Assembly: GCF_036227105.1 (NCBI RefSeq) | Contig: NZ_CP109434.1 | Span: 1,740,001 to 1,804,000, forward strand | Direction: 5' to 3' | Length of the DNA: 64,000 nt | From: Amycolatopsis sp. NBC_01488 | Lineage (GTDB): Bacteria; Actinomycetota; Actinomycetes; Mycobacteriales; Pseudonocardiaceae | In this document: piece after piece, positions 46,065 through 56,263 of the stretch | Layout: each line of letters opens with the position of its first letter | How positions within the stretch are numbered: position 1 is the first letter of the stretch | Notes under the pieces: model-generated | Database searches by the model: none | Seen by the model: the letters and a program-made list of their open reading frames with translations, nothing else | What the model was told of the DNA's origin: nothing | Made by a program: the position numbers and the translations under genes

Positions 46065-48535
46065 TGCCCACCTCCAGCGAGGTTCACGACGGCGCCGTGC
46101 CCGGCGCCGAGCGTCTTGAACACGGCGGAGCCGTCGGAGTTGCCCGGCAGCCACACGACGCCGTCGGGCAGGTCCGCGATCTCCACCGGCAGCGTGATCG
46201 CGCCGCGTTCGGTGCTCACCTTCACGGTGGTCCCCAGTCCTTCGGCGGTCTTCGCGGACAGCCGCGCGACCGGCGTGCGCTGGGTGCCCTTCAGGTGCGG
46301 CTCGCCGTCCTGCAGCGACCCGTTGTCGATCAGCTGGCGCCAGCTCGACAGGACCGCCTGGCCGGCACCCGGCGCGGCCGTGGCGCCGCCGGTCCCGGCG
46401 TCGACGTTGCCCCAGCGCAGCGCCGAGGCCGGGGCGAGCTTCTCGAAGTCGCCGCGGGCGGCGGCCGGCGTCTGCGTGAACAGGTCGGCGTCCATCTCGA
46501 CGGCGAGCGTGTCGAGCACCCGGCAGTCCGGCAGGGCGCCGGTGCCTTCGAGGGTGACGTCGAACGGGCGGGTGCGACCCTCCCAGTTGAGGTAGCTGCC
46601 CGCCTTCTCGTCGGACGCGGCCACCGGGAGCACGACGTCCGCGCGCTCGGTCACCGCGCTGTGGCGGAGTTCGAGGCTGACGACGAAGCCGGCGTTGTCC
46701 AGCGCGCGCAGCGCGAGGTCCGGGTCCGGCAGGTCGAACGGGTCGACGCCGCCGACGACCAGGCCGCCGAGCTCACGGCCCGAAACAGCCTGCAGGATGC
46801 CGGTGGTGTCGCGGCCCGGCGTGGCCGGGATCGGGACGCCCCAGGCGTTTTCGACGGCGACACGAGCGGCGTCGTCGCCGACCCGGTGCCCGCCCGGCAG
46901 GAGCGTCGGCACGCAGCCGGTGGCCAGCGCGCCGCGGTCGCCGGCGCGGCGCGGGATCCACGCGAGCCGGACGCCGGTGCGCTCCACCAGGTCGTGCAGC
47001 GCGGAGAACAGGCCAGGCACCTGGGCGGCGCGCTCGCCGACCAGGACGACAGCGCCTTCGCCGCTCAGGGCCTCGTCGAGGTCCGGCGCGTGCTTGGCGA
47101 TGCCTTCGATGGCGGCGGCCTCGGCACCCGGGACGCAGGCGAGCAGCTCGCCGAACGTCTTGCGCACCGACGACGTCGTCCACTGTCCCAAGTGGACGAC
47201 CCGGGTGCGGTTCTTGCGGGCCGCCTTGCGCAGCCGCAGGAACACGATCGGCGCCTCGTCCTCGGGCTCGAACGCGACGCACAGGACCGTGCGAGCCCGC
47301 TCGATCTCGGCGAAGGTGACGCCGGAATCCGGCGTCACACCCACGACGTGCGAGGTGAGGAAGGCCAGTTCCTCGGCCGAGTGCGGGCGGGCGCGGAAGT
47401 CGACGTCGTTGGTCTGCAGGGCGACGCGGGCGAACTTCGAGTACGCGTAGGCGTCCTCGACGGTCAGCCGGCCGCCGGGCAGGACGCCGACGCCGCCGTT
47501 GGAGCGGGCCTCGGTGAGGCCGGCCGCGGCGGCGCGCAGCGCGTCGGTCCAGGACGCCTCTTCCAGCTCACCGGTCTCGGTGTTGCGGACCAGCGGCCGC
47601 CGGATGCGGTCCTCGGCACCGGTGTAGCGGAAGGCGAAGCGGCCCTTGTCGCAGATCCACTCCTCGTTGACCTCGGGGTCGTCGCCGGCCAGCTTGCGCT
47701 GGACCTTGCCGCGCCGGAAGTCGGTGCGCTCGGCGCAACCGGACGAGCAGTGCTCGCAGACGCTCGGCGAGGACACCAGGTCGAACGGGCGGGACCGGAA
47801 CCGGTAGGCCGCGCTCGTCAGGGCCCCGACCGGGCAGATCTGGATGACGTTGCCGGAGAAGTAGGACTGGAACGGCTGACCGCTGGTCGTGCGGGAAGCC
47901 AGGTCCAGGACGTCCGCCGTCTCCGCGGTGCCGATCTGCTGGTGGGCGCCGCGTTCGAGGAGCTCGATGAACGGGTCGCCGGCGATCTCGCTGGAGAACC
48001 GGGTGCAGCGCTGGCAGAGCACGCAGCGTTCGCGGTCCAGCAGCACCTGCGTCGAGATCGGCAGCGGCTTCGGGAACGTCCGCTTGGTGTCGACGAACCG
48101 GGATTCCGTGCGGCCGTGGGCCAACGCCTGGTTCTGCAGCGGGCACTCGCCGCCCTTGTCGCAGATCGGGCAATCCAGCGGGTGGTTGATGAGCAGCAGC
48201 TCCATCACACCCTGCTGGGCCTTGTCCGCGACCGGCGACGTCAGCTGCGTCTTGACGACCATGCCGTCGGCGACGGTCATCGTGCAGGACGCCTGCGGCT
48301 TCGGCATCGGCCGGCCGCCCATCTCGACCTCGACCAGGCACTGGCGGCAGGCGCCCGCCGGGGAGAGGAGCGGGTGGTCGCAGAACCGCGGGATGACCGT
48401 GCCGAGGCGTTCGGCCGTGCGGATGAGGAGCTCGCCCTTGGGGGCGATGACCTCTTCGCCGTCGATGACCAGCTTCACGTGGCCTTCGGGGACCGGCGTC
48501 TCTTTGGTCTCGGGCTTGTCGGGCGCGATCGTCAT
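46061..48535 (-). CDS. nuoG: NADH-quinone oxidoreductase subunit G
   Basis: An 824-residue iron-sulfur subunit. The N-terminal 2Fe-2S domain has CRQCLVEVE, then [14 protein letters not shown], then [14 protein letters not shown] and the molybdopterin-oxidoreductase-like part opening with CEHCSSGC. The large C-terminal domain has lost the cofactor chemistry, as in all complex I. The ATG overlaps the nuoF stop (ATGA). Confidence 0.95.
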   Translation of the reverse strand: MTIAPDKPETKETPVPEGHVKLVIDGEEVIAPKGELLIRTAERLGTVIPRFCDHPLLSPAGACRQCLVEVEMGGRPMPKPQASCTMTVADGMVVKTQLTSPVADKAQQGVMELLLINHPLDCPICDKGGECPLQNQALAHGRTESRFVDTKRTFPKPLPISTQVLLDRERCVLCQRCTRFSSEIAGDPFIELLERGAHQQIGTAETADVLDLASRTTSGQPFQSYFSGNVIQICPVGALTSAAYRFRSRPFDLVSSPSVCEHCSSGCAERTDFRRGKVQRKLAGDDPEVNEEWICDKGRFAFRYTGAEDRIRRPLVRNTETGELEEASWTDALRAAAAGLTEARSNGGVGVLPGGRLTVEDAYAYSKFARVALQTNDVDFRARPHSAEELAFLTSHVVGVTPDSGVTFAEIERARTVLCVAFEPEDEAPIVFLRLRKAARKNRTRVVHLGQWTTSSVRKTFGELLACVPGAEAAAIEGIAKHAPDLDEALSGEGAVVLVGERAAQVPGLFSALHDLVERTGVRLAWIPRRAGDRGALATGCVPTLLPGGHRVGDDAARVAVENAWGVPIPATPGRDTTGILQAVSGRELGGLVVGGVDPFDLPDPDLALRALDNAGFVVSLELRHSAVTERADVVLPVAASDEKAGSYLNWEGRTRPFDVTLEGTGALPDCRVLDTLAVEMDADLFTQTPAAARGDFEKLAPASALRWGNVDAGTGGATAAPGAGQAVLSSWRQLIDNGSLQDGEPHLKGTQRTPVARLSAKTAEGLGTTVKVSTERGAITLPVEIADLPDGVVWLPGNSDGSAVFKTLGAGHGAVVNLAGGGQ

Positions 48536-49812
48536 GCCTGCGCTCCCACCAGTTCACGCTTGTTCGCTTCACACAGGGCGAGGAACTCGTCCCTGAAGTA
48601 CTTGATGCCACTCTGGATCGGCGACACCGCGCCGTCGCCGAGGGCGCAGAACGACCGGCCGAGGATGTTGTCGCAGACGTCGAGGAGGGTGTCGATGTCC
48701 TCCTCGGTGCCGTGGCCCTCGACCATCCGCTCGAGGATCTGCGCCAGCCAGTACGTGCCTTCGCGGCACGGCGTGCACTTGCCGCAGGACTCGTGCTCGT
48801 AGAACTGCGTCCACTTCATCACGGCCCACGGCACCGACACGGTCTCGTTGAAGACCTGGACGGCCGTCGTGCCCAGCATCGAGCCCGCTTCCGCCGCGCC
48901 TTCGAAGTCCAGCGGAACGTCGAGGTGCTCGGCGGTGAACATCGGGGTGGACGAACCGCCCGGCGTCCAGAACTTGAGCGGGACGCCGTCCTTCATGCCG
49001 CCCGCCAGCTCGAGCAGCTCGCGCAGCGTGGTGCCGAGCGGGCACTCGTACTGCCCGGGCTTCTCGACGTGGCCGGAGATCGAGTAGATCTTCGGGCCGG
49101 GCGACTTCTCGCGGCCCATCTCGCGGAACCAGCTGGAGCCGCCGTTCACGATGAACGGCGCGCTCGCGATGGTCTCGACGTTGTTGACCGTGGTCGGCGC
49201 GGCGTACAGACCCGCGGCGGCCGGGAACGGCGGCTTGAGCCGCGGCTGGCCGCGACGGCCTTCGAGGGAGTCGAGCAGCGCCGTCTCCTCGCCGCAGATG
49301 TACGCGCCCGCGCCCGCGTGGACGGTGATCTTGAGGTCGAAGCCGGACCCGAGGATGTTCTCACCCAGGTAGCCCGCCGCTTCGGCTTCGCGCACGGCCG
49401 CGTTGAGGCGGCGGATGCAGTGCAGCGCCTCGCCGCGGACGTAGATGAAGCAGTGGTTGGACCGCATCGCGTACGAGGCGATGATGCAGCCCTCGATGAG
49501 CGAGTGCGGGTCCGCCATCATCAGCGGGATGTCCTTGCACGTCCCGGGTTCGCCCTCGTCGGCGTTGATCACCAGGTAGTGCGGCTTGTCGAAGTTCGGC
49601 GGCATGAACGACCACTTGACGCCGGCCGGGAAGCCCGCGCCGCCGCGGCCGCGCAGGCCGGAGTCCTTGACCAGCTGGACGAGCTGCTCGGGCGTCCCGG
49701 CCAGTGCCTTGCGGACGGCGGTGTAGCCCTCGAGCGCCTCGTACGTCCCGATCTGCCAGGAGTTCGGCGACAGCCAGCGCTTCGTGAGGACCGGAGTGAT
49801 GGGATCGGCCAT
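48532..49812 (-). CDS. nuoF: NADH-quinone oxidoreductase subunit F
   Basis: A 426-residue NADH-binding subunit with FMN and one 4Fe-4S cluster. Visible are GLRGRGGAGFPAGVKW (NADH/FMN loop), GAGAYICGEETALLDSLEG and the cluster motif ESCGKCTPCREG with a distal Cys in GRSFCALGDGA. The ATG overlaps the nuoE TAA (TAATG). Confidence 0.96.
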   Translation of the reverse strand: MADPITPVLTKRWLSPNSWQIGTYEALEGYTAVRKALAGTPEQLVQLVKDSGLRGRGGAGFPAGVKWSFMPPNFDKPHYLVINADEGEPGTCKDIPLMMADPHSLIEGCIIASYAMRSNHCFIYVRGEALHCIRRLNAAVREAEAAGYLGENILGSGFDLKITVHAGAGAYICGEETALLDSLEGRRGQPRLKPPFPAAAGLYAAPTTVNNVETIASAPFIVNGGSSWFREMGREKSPGPKIYSISGHVEKPGQYECPLGTTLRELLELAGGMKDGVPLKFWTPGGSSTPMFTAEHLDVPLDFEGAAEAGSMLGTTAVQVFNETVSVPWAVMKWTQFYEHESCGKCTPCREGTYWLAQILERMVEGHGTEEDIDTLLDVCDNILGRSFCALGDGAVSPIQSGIKYFRDEFLALCEANKRELVGAQA

Positions 49813-50669
49813 TACTTCTTCTCCCCTTCTGGGAGAGGGACGTCCTGCGCGACCGGGGCGACCCAGCCGCGGTCCTGCGCGAGCTTCGCACCCCGCAGCG
49901 TCTCGACGGCCTGCGAAGGACCATCGACGTCCTTGCGGTACTGCCGCTCGTCCTCCGGGAAGAACCCGGCGAGCTGCAGCTCGGCGCCCTTGAAGTTCGT
50001 CAGCGGGGCACCGCGCGTCGGGGCCGGGCGCTTGCCCGCCTGCAGCGCGTCGACCAGCGCGACGGCCTTCTCCTCGGTCTGGTTGTCGAAGTACTCGTAG
50101 TTGACCTGGATGACCGGCGCGAGGTCGCAGGCCGCGAGGCACTCGGCGTGCTCGAGGGTGATCGAGCCCGGCTCGTTCGGCGTACCCGCGGTTTCGTTGT
50201 GCCCCAGCGGTTCCGTCTCGGACCCGAGGTGCGTCTGGAGCGTCTTGTAGATCACGTCGCCGCCCATGGCCGCGCAGAGCGTGTTGGTGCAGACGCTCAC
50301 GAGGTGCTCGCCGCACGGCTTGCGCTTGTACATCGTGTAGAACGTCGCGACCGCGCTGACCTCGGCGTCGGACAGGTCGAGCTGCTTCGCGCAGAACGCG
50401 ATGCCCTCCTGGCTGACGTAGCCCTGCACCGACTGCACGAGGTGCAGCATCGGCAGCAGCGCCGAGCGGGACACCGGGTAGCGCGCGATCAGGTCCTGCG
50501 CCCGGGCGACGACACCGTCGTCGAAGATGTCCTCCAGCGGCGTGTCTTCGATGATCCCGGCGGCGACCTCGGGGTCGGGCGCGATGGCCACGACGTCGAC
50601 GTCCGGCCCGGCCGCCACGTGCGTCGTCACGGCGTCCTTCGGGCCCGGTTCGGGAACAGCTGAGCTCAT
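49812..50669 (-). CDS. nuoE: NADH-quinone oxidoreductase subunit E
   Basis: A 285-residue subunit with a thioredoxin-like 2Fe-2S domain. The ligands are in VCTNTLC (C-x4-C) and ECLAAC (C-x3-C). It is longer than the usual ~170 because of a C-terminal extension of about 80 residues (from the Pro-rich [12 protein letters not shown] on), frequent in actinobacterial NuoE. The ATG overlaps the nuoD stop. Confidence 0.95.
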   Translation of the reverse strand: MSSAVPEPGPKDAVTTHVAAGPDVDVVAIAPDPEVAAGIIEDTPLEDIFDDGVVARAQDLIARYPVSRSALLPMLHLVQSVQGYVSQEGIAFCAKQLDLSDAEVSAVATFYTMYKRKPCGEHLVSVCTNTLCAAMGGDVIYKTLQTHLGSETEPLGHNETAGTPNEPGSITLEHAECLAACDLAPVIQVNYEYFDNQTEEKAVALVDALQAGKRPAPTRGAPLTNFKGAELQLAGFFPEDERQYRKDVDGPSQAVETLRGAKLAQDRGWVAPVAQDVPLPEGEKK

Positions 50670-52045
50670 CGGTCCACTCCCCCCATCACGGGGTCGATCG
50701 AGGCGATCGCGGCGATCACGTCCGCGACCAGGCCGCCTTCGGCCATGGCGGGCATCGACTGCAGGTTCACGAAGCTCGGTTCGCGCACGTGGACCCGCAG
50801 CGGCCGCGTGCCGCCGTCGGACACCAGGTGCGCGCTGAGCTCGCCACGCGGCGACTCGACCGAGGTGTAGACCTGCCCGGCCGGCACCTTGAAGCCCTCG
50901 GTGACCAGCTTGAAGTGGTGGATCAGGGACTCCATCGACTGGCCCATGATCTTCTTGACGTGCTCGAGCGAGTTGCCCATGCCGTCGCTGCCGATCGACA
51001 GCTGCGCGGGCCAGGCGACCTTCTTGTCCTCGACCATGACCGGGCCCGGCTCGAGCTTCTCCAGGCACTGCTCGATGATCTTGAGGCTCTCGTGCATCTC
51101 GTGCACCCGGATCAGGTAGCGCGACCAGCAGTCGGCGCCGTTGTCGACCGGCACGTCGAAGTCGAACTCGTCGTAGCAGGAGTACGGCTCGGTCTTGCGC
51201 AGGTCCCACGGCAGGCCCGCGGACCGCAGCACCGGGCCGGTGACGCCGAGCGCGAGGCACGCGTCGACCGGCAGGTACCCGACGCCCTTGAGCCGGTTGC
51301 GCCAGATGGGCTGCCCGGTGAAGAGCTTGTCGTACAGCGGAAGGCGCTGCTTCATCGTGTGGACGAACTCGGTGACCTTCTCGCGGTAGTCCTCGGGCAT
51401 GTCCTGCGCGAGGCCGCCGGGGCGGATGAACGCGTGGTTCATCCGCAGGCCGGTGAGGTGCTCCAGCAGGTGCAGGACGACCTCGCGCTCGCGGAAGCCG
51501 AGCGTCATCGCGGTGGTGGCGCCCAGCTCCATGCCGCCGGTGGCGATGTAGACCAGGTGCGAGCCGATCCGGTTGATCTCCAGCAGCATCACGCGCAGCA
51601 GCTGCGCGCGGCGCGGGGCCTCGATCTGCAGCAGCTTCTCGACGCCGAGGCAGTACGCCATCTCCGTCGAAAGGGGGGCCAGGTAGTCCATCCGCGTCAC
51701 GAACGTGACGCCCTGGGTCCAGGTCCGGTACTCGCAGTTCTTCTCGATGCCGGTGTGCAGGTAGCCGATGACCGACCGCAGCTGCGTGACGGTCTCGCCC
51801 TCCATCTCCAGCACGAGCCGGAGCACGCCGTGCGTCGACGGGTGCTGCGGGCCCATGTTGATGACCATGCGCTCGTCGTGCGCCGCATCGGCGATGACGT
51901 CGTCCCAGTCGCCGCCGGAGACCGAGTAGACGCGGCCTTCGGTGGTGTCACGGGAATCGGCGTAGTTGACGTCGTCGGTGCTGTCGCTGCCCGGCGCGCT
52001 CGTGTCCGTCCCGGTGGTGACGTCGGAAAGGTTCTCAGTGCTCAA
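50666..52045 (-). CDS. nuoD: NADH-quinone oxidoreductase subunit D
   Basis: A 459-residue 49-kDa-type subunit that lines the quinone site. Signature segments are [37 protein letters not shown] and [15 protein letters not shown]. The start is an uncommon TTG (52045) supported by GGAGG six nt upstream. An acidic N-terminal extension of about 60 residues precedes the conserved core. Confidence 0.95.
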   Translation of the reverse strand: MSTENLSDVTTGTDTSAPGSDSTDDVNYADSRDTTEGRVYSVSGGDWDDVIADAAHDERMVINMGPQHPSTHGVLRLVLEMEGETVTQLRSVIGYLHTGIEKNCEYRTWTQGVTFVTRMDYLAPLSTEMAYCLGVEKLLQIEAPRRAQLLRVMLLEINRIGSHLVYIATGGMELGATTAMTLGFREREVVLHLLEHLTGLRMNHAFIRPGGLAQDMPEDYREKVTEFVHTMKQRLPLYDKLFTGQPIWRNRLKGVGYLPVDACLALGVTGPVLRSAGLPWDLRKTEPYSCYDEFDFDVPVDNGADCWSRYLIRVHEMHESLKIIEQCLEKLEPGPVMVEDKKVAWPAQLSIGSDGMGNSLEHVKKIMGQSMESLIHHFKLVTEGFKVPAGQVYTSVESPRGELSAHLVSDGGTRPLRVHVREPSFVNLQSMPAMAEGGLVADVIAAIASIDPVMGGVDR

Positions 52046-52081
52046 TTTCGCCTCCGCGGGAAGGAGTACGTCGGCGGGTGC

Positions 52082-52831
52082 TCACGAGTACGACCTCCGC
52101 TGGTCCGGCGGCGGGATCTCCGCGCCCTTGTATTCGACCGGGATCCCGCCGAGCGGGTAGTCCTTGCGCTGGGGGTGGCCGTCCCAGTCGTCCGGCATGA
52201 GGATCCGGGTCAGGGCCGGGTGACCGTCGTAGACGATGCCGAACATGTCCCAGGTCTCCCGCTCCTGCCAGTCGGCGGTCGGGTAGAGCCCGACCAGCGA
52301 CGGCACGTGCGGGTCCTCGATGTCGAGGGTGACCTCGAGGCGGATGCGGCGGCGGTAGGTGAGCGACGTGAAGTGGTACACCGAGTGCAACCGCTGCGGG
52401 ACGTCGACGCCGTAGTCCACGCCGGACACCGAGGACAGCAGCTCGAAGCGGAGGCCGCCGTCGTCGCGCAGCACCTTCGCGATCGCGGGCAGCTGCTCGC
52501 GGGCGACGTAGAAGGTGATCTCGCCGCGGTCGACCGTCGTCTGCAGGATCGCCTCGGCGGGGATCTTGTTGTCGGACAGGGCCGCGTAGAACTCGTCGGC
52601 GAACTGGTCGAACCAGCCGCCGTACGGGCGCTCGGCCGGCGCGGGGCTGTAGGCCGGGAGCCGGACACCGCCGTAGCCGGAGGTGTCGCCGGTGCCGTGG
52701 ACGCCGAACATGCCCTGGCGTTCGCGGCCGGTGACGACCGGTTCGGCGGGCCGGGTGCCCTGCGGCTCGAGGCCGCCCTCGGGACGATCGGCGCTGGACT
52801 GCTCGCCGCCGGTCTCTGGAGTGTCAGTCAT
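52082..52831 (-). CDS. nuoC: NADH-quinone oxidoreductase subunit C
   Basis: A 249-residue 30-kDa-type subunit of the peripheral arm. The conserved C-terminal region reads ERETWDMFGIVYDGHPALTRILMPDDWDGHPQRKDYPLGG (quoted core: RILMPDDWDGHPQRKDYPL). The first 70 residues are variable and Gly/Pro-rich. It is separate from NuoD, unlike the fused form in enterobacteria. Confidence 0.95.
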   Translation of the reverse strand: MTDTPETGGEQSSADRPEGGLEPQGTRPAEPVVTGRERQGMFGVHGTGDTSGYGGVRLPAYSPAPAERPYGGWFDQFADEFYAALSDNKIPAEAILQTTVDRGEITFYVAREQLPAIAKVLRDDGGLRFELLSSVSGVDYGVDVPQRLHSVYHFTSLTYRRRIRLEVTLDIEDPHVPSLVGLYPTADWQERETWDMFGIVYDGHPALTRILMPDDWDGHPQRKDYPLGGIPVEYKGAEIPPPDQRRSYS

Positions 52832-52835
52832 CGCT

Positions 52836-53384
52836 CTACTTCTTCGCGTACTTGATCGACGACGCGACGAGCTCGGTGCGCGCCCCGCTGGCGGCGCGGA
52901 TGGCGGCGCGGCGGGCGTTGATCGGCTCGTCCTGGATCTTGGCGTGCAGCTTGAGGATCGCGTCCAGCAGCATCTCCGGCCGCGGCGGGCAGCCCGGCAG
53001 GTACATGTCGACCGGCACGATGTGGTCGACGCCCTGGACCACCGCGTAGTTGTTGAACATGCCGCCGGAAGAGGCGCAGACGCCCATCGCGAGCACCCAG
53101 CGCGGCTCGGCCATCTGGTCGTAGATCTGGCGCAGGACGGGAGCCATCTTCTGGGTGACCCGGCCGGCGACGATCATCAGGTCGGCCTGCCGCGGCGTCG
53201 CGCTGAAGCGCTCCATGCCGAAGCGGGCGATGTCGTAGCGGGACCCGCCGACGGTCATCATCTCGATCGCGCAGCAGGCGAGGCCGAACGTGGCGGGCCA
53301 GAGCGAGTTCTTGCGCGCCCAGTTGACGAGGCCTTCGAGGCTGGCCAGCAGGATGCCGTTGGGGAGTTTCTCTTCGAGGCCCAT
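52836..53384 (-). CDS. nuoB: NADH-quinone oxidoreductase subunit B
   Basis: A 182-residue subunit holding cluster N2, the last iron-sulfur centre before the quinone. The ligands lie in [22 protein letters not shown] and [10 protein letters not shown]. The tandem-cysteine feature is intact. It starts with ATG 4 nt upstream of nuoA's end region in transcription order. Confidence 0.96.
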   Translation of the reverse strand: MGLEEKLPNGILLASLEGLVNWARKNSLWPATFGLACCAIEMMTVGGSRYDIARFGMERFSATPRQADLMIVAGRVTQKMAPVLRQIYDQMAEPRWVLAMGVCASSGGMFNNYAVVQGVDHIVPVDMYLPGCPPRPEMLLDAILKLHAKIQDEPINARRAAIRAASGARTELVASSIKYAKK

Positions 53385-53388
53385 GGGT

Positions 53389-53808
53389 CTAGTTCCAATC
53401 CAGGCCGCCGCGCCGCCACACGTAGGCGTACGCGAAGCCGACCGTCGCGATGAACAGCAGGATCTCCACCAGGCCGAACGTGCCCAGCGCGTTCGCCTGC
53501 ACGGCGAACGGGTAGAGGAAGACCATCTCGATGTCGAACAGGATGAACAGCATCGCGGTGATGTAGTACGCGACCGGCATCCGCCCGGCGCCTACGAGCG
53601 GCTGCGGGGACGGCTCGATGCCGCACTCGTAGGCGGAGAGCTTGGCCTTGTTGTAGCGGCTGGGGCCGACGAGCGGGCCCAGCAGGACCGACAGCACGGC
53701 GAAGCCGAGCGCCAGCACGAACAACAGGACCAGGGGCAGGTAGGGCTTCAGGCTCGGGGCCTCTTGCGCCAGCTGCACCGTGTCGGTCCGGGTCAGCAAC
53801 GTCAGCAC
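53389..53808 (-). CDS. nuoA: NADH-quinone oxidoreductase subunit A
   Basis: A 139-residue protein with three membrane helices. Characteristic parts are [11 protein letters not shown] and [15 protein letters not shown] with the conserved acidic residues. First gene of the nuo operon. The GTG start has only a weak ribosome site, and a six-codon frame (MAKTPC, 53802-53822) overlaps it; this is probably incidental. About 150 bases of leader separate it from the Rex-like operators. Confidence 0.94.
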   Translation of the reverse strand: MLTLLTRTDTVQLAQEAPSLKPYLPLVLLFVLALGFAVLSVLLGPLVGPSRYNKAKLSAYECGIEPSPQPLVGAGRMPVAYYITAMLFILFDIEMVFLYPFAVQANALGTFGLVEILLFIATVGFAYAYVWRRGGLDWN

Positions 53809-53962
53809 GGGGTCTTCGCCATCCTTTCCGCGCCGATGCGGTTGTGCTTGTGGTGGGAACCGCGTGGCCTCGTCGGCACCCTAAGGGACCTGGGTCACAC
53901 CGCCGAGGGTCAGGGTCTCCTTACGGCCCGTGGCTGGACCCGCAGGGAGAACACTGTGGTGC

Positions 53963-53980
53963 TTGTGAAATAGTTCACAA
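53963..53980. promoter_or_regulatory. Rex-like operator 1 (nuo operon)
   Basis: TTGTGAA-ATAG-TTCACAA, perfect 7-bp arms with a 4-nt spacer; the flanking bases extend the symmetry to 9 bp. It fits the Rex operator consensus TTGTGAANNNNTTCACAA known from Streptomyces, where nuo is a Rex target. Rex senses the NADH/NAD+ ratio. Confidence 0.85.
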
Positions 53981-53994
53981 GCCACTCGTCGCGG

Positions 53995-54012
53995 ATGTGA
54001 AGGGATTCACAA
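53995..54012. promoter_or_regulatory. Rex-like operator 2 (nuo operon)
   Basis: ATGTGAA-GGGA-TTCACAA, matching the Rex consensus at all but the first base, with symmetric core TGTGAA/TTCACA. Its centre is 32 bp from that of operator 1, about three helical turns, so both sites lie on the same DNA face. Confidence 0.8.
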
Positions 54013-54087
54013 AGCATGGGGGGAGTGTAGGACGCGACTCACATTCTTGTCCCTAGGCCCCCATGTTATGAGGGTGCCCTAAGTTCA

Positions 54088-54118
54088 GCCGCCAACGTTG
54101 TCACGGCTTTGTGGCGGC
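54088..54118. terminator. hairpin downstream of the menJ-like gene
   Basis: Arms GCCGCCA (54088-54094) and TGGCGGC (54112-54118) around a 17-nt loop, 136 bases beyond the menJ-like stop in transcription direction. It could end that transcript before the nuo promoter; a weak candidate. Confidence 0.3.
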
Positions 54119-54198
54119 GTGCGCGCGACCTGCGCGAAGACCGTTCAAGATCGCTTCGCGGCCGGACAATCCGGACGTCGACGTGTGAGCTATCCCAC

Positions 54199-54212
54199 TG
54201 GCCGTACGGCCA
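54199..54212. promoter_or_regulatory. 14-bp perfect palindrome between menJ-like gene and nuo promoter
   Basis: TGGCCGTACGGCCA is perfectly self-complementary without a loop, 42 bases downstream of the menJ-like stop. It may be an additional protein site for nuo; nothing ties it to a known regulator. Confidence 0.35.
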
Positions 54213-54253
54213 ACTTGTTAGGCCACTCGTGTGTCCGCGCGCCCGGGCGCGGG

Positions 54254-55540
54254 TCAGCGCGGGGTGGGCGTAACCCGCGCCAGCGCCGAGATCAGGCGGT
54301 CGACGCCGTCGCCGCCCTTGGCGTCGTAGCAGCCCGAGAGGCCCTTGTAGACCAGCGGCAGGAGCTTGTTGATGCGCAGCCCGTATTTGGTGCAGGCGTG
54401 CATGATCTTCGGCTTGCCGATGATCCGCGCGAAGACGTTGCCCAGCCGGTAGTAGCCGCCCATCAGCTCGCCGACCGCGCGCGGGTACGCCTCCAGCGCC
54501 CGCTCCCGCGAAGGCCCTTCGCGCCGCGCCAGCGCCTGCACGACGACCTCCGCGGCGATCTGCGCGGACTCCATCGCCGCCGAGATGCCCTCGCCGTTGA
54601 ACGGGCTGACCATGCCGCCCGCGTCACCCAGCAGCAGCAGGCCGTCGCGGTAGTGCGGGGTGCGGTTGAAGCCCATCGGGAGGCCGGCGCCGCCGACCTT
54701 GCCGATCGCGTTCTCCTCGCGGTAGCCCCACTCCTCCGGCGTCCCGTCGAGCCACTGGCGCAACAGCGCGCGGTAGTCGGTGTTCCGGAACGATGCCGAC
54801 GTCGAGAGCATGCCGAGGCCGACGTTGACCGTGCCGTCGCCGAGCGGGAACGCCCAGCCGTAGCCCGGCAGCAGCTTCGGGTCGCGCGGGTCGGAGCGGT
54901 CCCACAGCTCGAGGTGGCCCTCGATGAACGGGTCGTCGTGGCGCGGGCTCTTGTAGTACTGGCGCACGGCGACGCCCATCGGGCGCTTCTCGTTCTTCTG
55001 GATGCCGACGCTCAGCGCGAGCCGCGCGGAGACGCCGTCGCAGGCCAGGACGAGCGGCGCGCGGTAGTGCACCGGAGTCTTCTCCGGGCCGACCTTCGCC
55101 TCGACGCCGACCACGCGCCCGCTCGCGTTGGTGATCGCGCTGGTGACGGTGGTGCGCTCGTACAGCCGCGCGCCCGCCTTCACGGCGAGCTTCGCGAGGA
55201 GGTCGTCGAAGTCGTGGCGGGTGCGCGAGACGCCGTAGGGCGGGTAGCTCGTCAGGTCCGGCCAGTCGAGTTCCAGCGTGAGATCGCCGGTGAGGATCCG
55301 CAGGCCCCGGCTGTGCACCCAGCCGGCGTCCTCGCTGGTGTCGATCCCCAGGTCGATGAGCTGCTTGACGCCACGCGGGGTCAGGCCGTCGCCGCAGACC
55401 TTCTCGCGGGGGAACTCGGTCTTCTCCAGCAGCAGCACGTCGACGCCCGCGCGGGCCAGATAGGTGGCCACGGTGGACCCAGCGGGTCCGGCGCCGACGA
55501 CGATGACTTCGGCGTCTTGATCTGGGCTACGACGGCTCAT
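54254..55540 (-). CDS. geranylgeranyl reductase family FAD oxidoreductase (MenJ-like)
   Basis: A 428-residue flavoprotein. The N-terminal FAD-binding motif is VIVVGAGPAGSTVATYLARAG (core GAGPAGSTVA) and the later segment LLLGDAGGMVSPFNGEGI is the second FAD contact. Family members reduce prenyl chains. In Mycobacterium tuberculosis the equivalent at the same neighbourhood, MenJ, saturates one isoprene of menaquinone. The gene follows menG by 9 nt. Membrane or lipid contact is expected from the substrate. Confidence 0.87.
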   Translation of the reverse strand: MSRRSPDQDAEVIVVGAGPAGSTVATYLARAGVDVLLLEKTEFPREKVCGDGLTPRGVKQLIDLGIDTSEDAGWVHSRGLRILTGDLTLELDWPDLTSYPPYGVSRTRHDFDDLLAKLAVKAGARLYERTTVTSAITNASGRVVGVEAKVGPEKTPVHYRAPLVLACDGVSARLALSVGIQKNEKRPMGVAVRQYYKSPRHDDPFIEGHLELWDRSDPRDPKLLPGYGWAFPLGDGTVNVGLGMLSTSASFRNTDYRALLRQWLDGTPEEWGYREENAIGKVGGAGLPMGFNRTPHYRDGLLLLGDAGGMVSPFNGEGISAAMESAQIAAEVVVQALARREGPSRERALEAYPRAVGELMGGYYRLGNVFARIIGKPKIMHACTKYGLRINKLLPLVYKGLSGCYDAKGGDGVDRLISALARVTPTPR

Positions 55541-55549
55541 GGCCGCAGT

Positions 55550-56239
55550 TTATGCGGGCTTTCGCGCGCGGTGGATCGCCACGACACCGAATGTGAGGTT
55601 CAACCACTCGACGTCGGTCCAGCCCGCGCTCGCGATGATCTCGCCGAGCGTGCGCTGGTCGGGCCAGGTCAGCATGGATTCGGCCAGGTAGGAGTAGGCC
55701 TCGGGGTTCGACGACGTCCGCTTGCCGACCCAGGTGAGCAGCTTCAGCATGAACCGCCGGTGGACGAACCGGATCGGGGCGAACGGCGGGGTCGAGACCT
55801 CGCAGATCACCAGGCGGCCGCCCGGTTTCACCACGCGCGCGATCTCGGTGAGCGCCGCCTTCGGGTCGACGAAGTTGCGCAGCGCGAGGGAGATCGTCAC
55901 GGCGTCGAAGCTCTCGTCGGCGAACGGCAGGTTCAGCGCGTCCGCCGCGACCATCGGGACCTTGCGGTGCAGCCCGGCGCGCAGCATGCCGAACGAGAAG
56001 TCCGCGGCCAGGCACCAGGCGCCCCCGCGGGCGTACTCGACCGTGGACACCCCGGTGCCGGCGGCGAGGTCCAGGACCTTCTCGCCGCGGCGGGCGTCGA
56101 GCACGCGGGCGGTGGTGGTGCGCCAGCGCCGGTCGAAGCCGAAGGTCATGAACGAGTTCGCCCGGTCGTACCCGGACGCGACGCCGTCGAACATCGCGGC
56201 GACCTCGTGCGGGTCCTTGTCCAGGCTTGCGCGTGACAT
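55550..56239 (-). CDS. menG: demethylmenaquinone methyltransferase
   Basis: A 229-residue class I SAM-dependent methyltransferase of the UbiE/MenG type. Visible are [21 protein letters not shown], the SAM-binding [16 protein letters not shown], and the family's [22 protein letters not shown], quoted in part ([12 protein letters not shown]). It catalyses the last step of menaquinone synthesis, C-methylation of demethylmenaquinone. It lies between a glycosyltransferase gene and the menJ-like gene. Confidence 0.92.
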   Translation of the reverse strand: MSRASLDKDPHEVAAMFDGVASGYDRANSFMTFGFDRRWRTTTARVLDARRGEKVLDLAAGTGVSTVEYARGGAWCLAADFSFGMLRAGLHRKVPMVAADALNLPFADESFDAVTISLALRNFVDPKAALTEIARVVKPGGRLVICEVSTPPFAPIRFVHRRFMLKLLTWVGKRTSSNPEAYSYLAESMLTWPDQRTLGEIIASAGWTDVEWLNLTFGVVAIHRARKPA

Positions 56240-56263
56240 GGGTTCGAGATTAGTCCGCGGACC

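Larger units (their letters stand above)
53809..54253 (-). promoter_or_regulatory. 445-base regulatory region upstream of nuoA
   Basis: The stretch between the menJ-like stop and nuoA holds two Rex-like operators (53963-53980, 53995-54012), a 7-bp hairpin (54088-54118) and a 14-bp palindrome (54199-54212). No gene is supported here. I could not fix -35/-10 boxes; TTGTGA inside the operators could double as -35 elements. Confidence 0.6.

Noticed and set aside
53802..53822. Six-codon ORF MAKTPC overlapping the nuoA start
   Set aside because: Its purine-rich segment abuts the ATG with no spacing, so translation is doubtful; it is noted only under nuoA.
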